Part shown: piece by piece, positions 5,975-9,450 of the stretch
How the letters are laid out: every line of letters starts with the position of its first letter
How positions within the stretch are numbered: the stretch's first letter is position 1
Source of the DNA: Gammaproteobacteria bacterium
Lineage (GTDB): Bacteria; Pseudomonadota; Gammaproteobacteria; Pseudomonadales; Pseudomonadaceae
Assembly: GCA_012800475.1 (NCBI GenBank)
Contig: JAAZJF010000120.1
Location: 1-9,450, forward strand
Length of the DNA stretch: 9,450 nt
Reading direction: 5' to 3'
Made by a program: the position numbers and the translations under genes
The notes under the pieces: generated by a model
What the model was told of the DNA's origin: nothing
Seen by the model: the letters and a program-made list of their open reading frames with translations, nothing else
Databases searched by the model: none

Positions 5975-8377
5975 ATGAAGACAATCATCGAATTGCCGTT
6001 ATTACCATTGCGTGATGTTGTAGTGTATCCGCATATGGTGATTCCCCTATTTGTAGGGCGTGAGAAATCCATTGCGGCACTTGAGGCTGCAATGCAAGGT
6101 GACAAGAAAATATTATTGGTCGCACAGCACAGTCCTGCTGCTGATGACCCTGAGCTCAGTGCCTTGCATAGCATAGGTACTGTGGCAACGATTTTGCAGT
6201 TGCTTAAACTAACCGATGGCACTGTTAAAGTGCTGGCTGAAGGTGAGCAGCGCGCTGAAATCTTTAAGCAAGTATCGGCTGATAACGCCGACTACATCAG
6301 TGCAGAAGTACAATTGCATGACGCTGAAGACATCAGTGCCACTGAAAATGAGGTGCTGTGTCACACCGTCTTTGAGCAATTTGAAAGCTTTGTACAACAC
6401 AGTAAAAAAGTGCCTGCTGAAGTCTTAGCCACGCTCGGTGAGATTGAAGACGCGGGGCGCTTAGTGGATTCCATTGCTGCGCAAATGACCCTTAAGCTTG
6501 AGCAGAAACAATCTGTATTGAGCAGTTGGCCGATTGCTGAGCGTGTGGAGCTGCTGCAAGGCATCCTGGACACTGAGCTTGAGTTGCTCACTGTTGAAAA
6601 GCGCATCCGTGGGCGTGTTAAAAAGCAAATGGAGCGCAGCCAGCGTGATTACTATTTGAATGAGCAAATGAAAGCCATTCAAAAAGAGCTAGGTGAAGAC
6701 GAAGACGGTAATAATGAAATCGATGCGTTAAAAAAACGTATCGATGAAGCCGGTATGCCAGAAGAAGCCTTAACTAAGGCCCATGCTGAGCTGAAAAAGC
6801 TACAGCAGATGTCACCTATGTCAGCTGAAGCGAGCGTGGTGCGCACCTATTTAGATTGGTTGCTCAATACGCCGTGGAAGACTAAAAGTAAGGTGCGTGC
6901 CGATTTAGCCCGTGCTGAAGAGATCCTCGATGCGGATCACTTTGGTTTGGAAGAGATTAAAGAGCGTATTTTAGAATACCTCGCAGTACAAAAACGCGTT
7001 AAAAAACTTAAAGGCCCGATTTTATGCTTAGTCGGCCCGCCGGGTGTGGGTAAAACCTCTTTAGCTGAATCTATTGCGCGTTCAGTGAACCGTAAATATA
7101 TTCGTATGGCTTTAGGTGGTGTGCGTGATGAAGCGGAAATCCGTGGTCACCGCCGTACCTACATTGGCGCTATGCCAGGGCGCGTTATTCAGCGCTTAAG
7201 TAAAGTAGGCGTGCGTAACCCGCTATTTTTGCTGGATGAAATCGACAAGATGGGAACCGACATGCGTGGCGATCCAGCTTCTGCGTTATTGGAAGTGTTG
7301 GACCCAGAGCAAAACAGTGCATTTAACGATCACTATTTAGAAGTCGATTACGATTTATCTGATGTGATGTTTGTCTGTACCGCCAACTCGCTGAATATTC
7401 CAGGTCCGTTGTTGGATCGTATGGAAGTGATTCGTTTGCCGGGCTATACCGAAGATGAAAAACTGAACATCGCGCAGAAGTACTTGGTCAGCAAGCAGCT
7501 TAAAGCCAATGGCATGAAAGATGCCGAAGTTGAATTTGAAGCGCAAGCCTTGCTCAATATTGTGCGTCTATACACCAGTGAAGCGGGTGTGCGGGGTTTG
7601 GAGCGTCAAATTGCTAAGGTGTGCCGCAAGATTGTGAAAGAGCATACGGCGCAAAAAACCATTAAAGCTGTGGTGAAGGCCGATGACCTTGAGCACTACT
7701 TGGGTGTACAGAAGTACACCTATGGTTTAGCTGAAGAAGATGATCAAATCGGTCAAGTGACAGGTTTAGCATGGACTTCAGTGGGCGGTGTTTTGCTGAC
7801 GATTGAGTCGGCGGTGATCCCAGGTAAAGGTCAGTTAATTAAGACTGGATCGCTGGGTGATGTGATGGTTGAGTCCATGACCGCTGCTTTAACCGTGGTG
7901 CGCAGTCGTGCACAGGGCCTAGGCATCGCTGCAGACTTCTATGAGAAGACGGATGTACATTTGCATATGCCTGAAGGGGCTACGCCCAAAGATGGCCCTA
8001 GCGCTGGTATAGGCATGTGTACGGCGTTGGTGTCTGCGTTGACTAAGATTCCTGTGCGCGCTGATGTAGCGATGACTGGTGAGATTACGTTGCGTGGCCA
8101 AGTGTTAGCAATCGGTGGTTTAAAAGAGAAATTACTCGCTTCACACCGTGGTGGAATCAAAACCGTTATCATTCCAGAAGAGAATGTGCGTGACTTGAAA
8201 GAAATACCAGCTAATATAAAGGCCGATTTAGACATCAAACCTGTGAAATGGATTGACGAAGTACTGCAAATTGCGTTGCAATACATGCCTGAGCCTTTGT
8301 CGGACGTTGTTTCTGACGTATTGATAAAGGATGAGTCGCGTGAAACTGAGGGCACTGATAGCCTCAGAACACACTAA
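5975..8377 (+). CDS. lon: ATP-dependent serine protease Lon
   Basis: Lon is a soluble hexameric AAA+ protease that degrades misfolded proteins and short-lived regulators in the cytoplasm. It has 800 residues, close to the Pseudomonas and E. coli proteins. The N-terminal substrate-binding domain (about 1-200, starting ELPLLPLRDVVVYPHMVIPLFVGRE) leads into a coiled region (about 200-280). The AAA+ module has Walker A GPPGVGKT (354-361) and Walker B LFLLDEID with D421 and E422. The protease domain has the Ser-Lys dyad S676 in PKDGPSAG and K719 in GGLKEKL, 43 residues apart as in E. coli (679 and 722). This is the bacterial LonA type, with no membrane segment. A GAGAGAG ribosome site (5964-5970) precedes the ATG. 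The RpoH promoter upstream and the terminator after clpX suggest it is transcribed on its own or into hupB. Confidence 0.98.
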   Translation: MKTIIELPLLPLRDVVVYPHMVIPLFVGREKSIAALEAAMQGDKKILLVAQHSPAADDPELSALHSIGTVATILQLLKLTDGTVKVLAEGEQRAEIFKQVSADNADYISAEVQLHDAEDISATENEVLCHTVFEQFESFVQHSKKVPAEVLATLGEIEDAGRLVDSIAAQMTLKLEQKQSVLSSWPIAERVELLQGILDTELELLTVEKRIRGRVKKQMERSQRDYYLNEQMKAIQKELGEDEDGNNEIDALKKRIDEAGMPEEALTKAHAELKKLQQMSPMSAEASVVRTYLDWLLNTPWKTKSKVRADLARAEEILDADHFGLEEIKERILEYLAVQKRVKKLKGPILCLVGPPGVGKTSLAESIARSVNRKYIRMALGGVRDEAEIRGHRRTYIGAMPGRVIQRLSKVGVRNPLFLLDEIDKMGTDMRGDPASALLEVLDPEQNSAFNDHYLEVDYDLSDVMFVCTANSLNIPGPLLDRMEVIRLPGYTEDEKLNIAQKYLVSKQLKANGMKDAEVEFEAQALLNIVRLYTSEAGVRGLERQIAKVCRKIVKEHTAQKTIKAVVKADDLEHYLGVQKYTYGLAEEDDQIGQVTGLAWTSVGGVLLTIESAVIPGKGQLIKTGSLGDVMVESMTAALTVVRSRAQGLGIAADFYEKTDVHLHMPEGATPKDGPSAGIGMCTALVSALTKIPVRADVAMTGEITLRGQVLAIGGLKEKLLASHRGGIKTVIIPEENVRDLKEIPANIKADLDIKPVKWIDEVLQIALQYMPEPLSDVVSDVLIKDESRETEGTDSLRTH

Positions 8378-8399
8378 TGCAGTTGTGATTGACATGCTC

Positions 8400-8429
8400 T
8401 TGGCACCTGTCTGTATAGTCAGGTGCTGA
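8400..8429 (+). repeat. Hairpin in the lon-hupB gap
   Basis: GCACCTG (8403-8409) and CAGGTGC (8420-8426) form a perfect 7-base-pair stem, extended by two wobbles and a T-A pair, around a 10-base loop. No T-run follows, so it is not a standard intrinsic terminator. It lies 22 bases after the lon stop and before the hupB promoter, and might mark the 3' end of the lon message. Confidence 0.4.
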
Positions 8430-8439
8430 TGTCATTGGG

Positions 8440-8470
8440 TTGCATAACAGAGCTATTTTGCTTGTATAAA
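8440..8470 (+). promoter_or_regulatory. Candidate hupB promoter
   Basis: TTGCAT (8440-8445, 4 of 6) and TATAAA (8465-8470, 5 of 6) lie 19 bases apart, longer than the ideal 17. Transcription would begin near 8477, about 38 bases before hupB. The following bases are AT-rich. The long spacer keeps confidence moderate. Confidence 0.42.
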
Positions 8471-8500
8471 ACTTGCAATCATATTTATTTTTGAAAACCT

Positions 8501-8506
8501 AAGGGG
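8501..8506 (+). promoter_or_regulatory. Ribosome binding site supporting the GTG start of hupB
   Basis: AAGGGG stands 8 bases before GTG 8515. No in-frame ATG exists near this point, and the protein from this GTG begins MNKSELID, as in other HU proteins. Confidence 0.85.
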
Positions 8507-8514
8507 ACTTACGA

Positions 8515-8790
8515 GTGAACAAGTCAGAGTTAATTGATAAAGTTGCTGCTTCGGCAGATATTCCTAAAGCAGTTGCTGGACGTGCATTAGACGCTGTGAT
8601 TGAAAGCATCACAGGTGCATTGAAAGAGGGTGATTCAGTCGTATTAGTTGGCTTTGGTACATTCGCTGTTAAAGATCGTGCTGCACGTACTGGCCGTAAC
8701 CCACAGACAGGCAACCCGATTGAAATTGCTGCAGCTAAGATTCCTGGCTTTAAAGCCGGTAAAGCGCTTAAAGACGCTGTCAACATCTAA
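8515..8790 (+). CDS. hupB: DNA-binding protein HU-beta
   Basis: HU is a small dimeric nucleoid protein that bends DNA without sequence preference and affects replication, recombination and transcription. The 91 residues match the family length of 90. The helical dimerisation part (1-45) begins MNKSELIDKVAASADI. The family signature follows, GFGTFAVKDRAARTGRNPQTG (46-66), with the DNA-contacting beta arms and the intercalating P63 in RNP. The C-terminus KIPGFKAGKALKDAVN is typical. It uses a GTG start. Its place between lon and ppiD is the Pseudomonas arrangement and identifies it as the hupB copy. It has its own likely promoter and ends in an intrinsic terminator 99 bases downstream, so it is probably a monocistronic, abundant message. 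Confidence 0.98.
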   Translation: MNKSELIDKVAASADIPKAVAGRALDAVIESITGALKEGDSVVLVGFGTFAVKDRAARTGRNPQTGNPIEIAAAKIPGFKAGKALKDAVNI

Positions 8791-8889
8791 GTGCTTGTAA
8801 TGCATAGGTTTTTGGACTGATGCATTTGATATGTGCTCAGAGGTTCTTGCTGATGAACATCACGCCTCAGTGGACGTATCAGTAAATAC

Positions 8890-8924
8890 AAAGGCGCATC
8901 ATGTGGTGCGCCTTTATTTTGTTT
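8890..8924 (+). terminator. Intrinsic terminator of hupB
   Basis: AAAGGCGCA (8890-8898) pairs fully with TGCGCCTTT (8907-8915). Two more pairs (T8899-G8906 wobble, C8900-G8905) close the four-base loop ATGT, giving 11 pairs. ATTTTGTTT follows (8916-8924). The 99 bases between the hupB stop and the stem (8791-8889) show only a loose AATGCAT/ATGCATT inverted repeat (8799-8805, 8820-8826) and no gene. Confidence 0.9.
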
Positions 8925-8951
8925 GACTGACCCATAATGCACAGCCATGAT
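8923..8951 (+). promoter_or_regulatory. Candidate ppiD promoter starting inside the hupB terminator tail
   Basis: TTGACT (8923-8928, 5 of 6) is followed after 17 bases by CATGAT (8946-8951, 4 of 6). The -35 box begins in the last T bases of the hupB terminator and the -10 box lies inside the 16-base palindrome. Transcription would start near 8958, giving a leader of only about 15 bases. Confidence 0.35.
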
Positions 8952-8958
8952 CATGGCT
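8943..8958. repeat. Perfect 16-base palindrome before ppiD (possible operator)
   Basis: AGCCATGATCATGGCT reads the same on both strands with no central spacer. It ends 14 bases before the ppiD start and covers the candidate -10 box. Lack of a loop favours a DNA site for a dimeric protein over an RNA hairpin, but the protein is unknown. Confidence 0.55.
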
Positions 8959-8963
8959 ACATC

Positions 8964-8969
8964 GGGGGA
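8964..8969 (+). promoter_or_regulatory. Ribosome binding site near the ppiD start, with short spacing
   Basis: GGGGGA ends only 3 bases before ATG 8973. An out-of-frame ATG at 8969 overlaps its end. Another in-frame ATG at 8937 would add 12 residues, but it lacks a ribosome site and lies ahead of the predicted transcript start. ATG 8973 gives the family N-terminus MLQNIRDN. Confidence 0.6.
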
Positions 8970-8972
8970 TGC

Positions 8973-9450
8973 ATGCTGCAGAATATTCGAGACAACTCTA
9001 CGGGGTGGATCTCTAAATCAATTATTGGTTTGATTGTTATACTTTTTGCTTTTACCGGGTTTGAAGCCATTTTAGGCTCGAGCAGTAACAGCAATAATGC
9101 TGCAAAAGTAAATGGCGAAAGTATTACCCTTGATGCGTTAGCTGAAGCAAAAAATAATCAACGTCGCCAGTTGATGCAACAGTTTGGTCCAGATTTTGAT
9201 ACCAGTCTGATTGATGATTCATTGTTGAGTGAAGCGGCACTGCAAGGGCTGATTGCTCGTGCTCTCTTAGTGCAAGCAGCAGATGAAGCAAAATTTGCTT
9301 ACTCCAGTGCAGCCATTGATCAGTTTATGTTGTTGGCACCTGAGTTCCAGACTGAGGGTCAATTTGATGCGGCCCGTTTTGACCAAGTGATTCGTCAAAT
9401 GGGCTACAGTCGTTTGCAGTTTAGACAAATGATTGAAGAAGAGATGCGCA
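8973..9450 (+). CDS. ppiD: Periplasmic chaperone PpiD (SurA-N / parvulin family), N-terminal part cut by window edge
   Basis: PpiD is anchored in the inner membrane next to the Sec translocon and helps newly exported proteins fold. The first 159 codons are present; the full family length is about 620. A short cytoplasmic start (MLQNIRDNSTGWISKS) is followed by one membrane segment (about 17-34, IIGLIVILFAFTGFEAIL). The SurA-N-like chaperone domain comes next, with AAKVNGESIT (43-52), RRQLMQQFG (64-72), EAALQGLIARALLVQAA (87-103) and APEFQTEGQFDAARFDQVIRQMGYS (122-146). The parvulin domain would lie outside the window. Its position after hupB matches E. coli and Pseudomonas. It is separated from hupB by a strong terminator, so it likely has its own promoter. 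Confidence 0.95.
   Translation, partial: MLQNIRDNSTGWISKSIIGLIVILFAFTGFEAILGSSSNSNNAAKVNGESITLDALAEAKNNQRRQLMQQFGPDFDTSLIDDSLLSEAALQGLIARALLVQAADEAKFAYSSAAIDQFMLLAPEFQTEGQFDAARFDQVIRQMGYSRLQFRQMIEEEMR

Noticed and set aside
7939..8355. 138-codon open frame on the minus strand inside lon
   Set aside because: It mirrors the codon pattern of the Lon protease domain and shows no family likeness.
8499..8786. 95-codon open frame on the minus strand over hupB
   Set aside because: An antisense shadow of a small gene with biased codons; the plus frame is unmistakably HU.
8791..8889. Possible small RNA in the hupB 3' untranslated region
   Set aside because: Only loose short repeats and no promoter of its own; the terminator alone is not enough to call an RNA gene.

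Overview
The window comes from a gammaproteobacterium and most resembles the family Pseudomonadaceae. The gene order tig-clpP-clpX-lon-hupB-ppiD is the one known from Pseudomonas, and the encoded proteins (as recalled, without a search) follow Pseudomonas orthologues closely, for example the ClpP and ClpX N-termini, a Lon of 800 residues and the HupB ending. Base composition looks balanced to slightly AT-rich, which would fit a lower-GC lineage of the family better than P. aeruginosa. No genus can be named from the sequence alone. No mobile element, CRISPR array, tRNA or rRNA was seen.

Left part (1-676): the minus strand carries the first 169 codons of hemN, the oxygen-independent coproporphyrinogen III oxidase of anaerobic haem synthesis, cut by the window edge. 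A 167-base divergent intergenic region separates it from the next gene and holds a possible Anr/Fnr-type site. At 677-2230 lies a phospholipase D superfamily lipoprotein with two HKD motifs, related to the ClsC/YmdC type of cardiolipin synthase.

Main part (2345-8790): a protein quality-control cluster, all on the plus strand. Trigger factor (tig) folds nascent chains at the ribosome. ClpP is the protease core and ClpX its AAA+ unfoldase. Lon is the independent ATP-dependent protease. HupB is an HU nucleoid protein. At the right edge ppiD begins, an inner-membrane periplasmic chaperone (first 159 codons present). The set thus covers folding at the ribosome, degradation in the cytoplasm and folding at the outer face of the inner membrane.

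The genes share direction, but the gaps are long (about 70-180 bases) and carry their own signals, so the cluster appears to be several transcription units. There are strong intrinsic terminators after clpX and after hupB, a very good heat-shock (sigma-32, RpoH) promoter before lon, a sigma-70-type promoter before clpP, and structured leaders before tig, clpP and clpX. A perfect 16-base palindrome overlaps a candidate ppiD promoter. The regulatory gaps hold the most interesting material; the coding genes are conserved housekeeping genes, and I see no undescribed gene system here.
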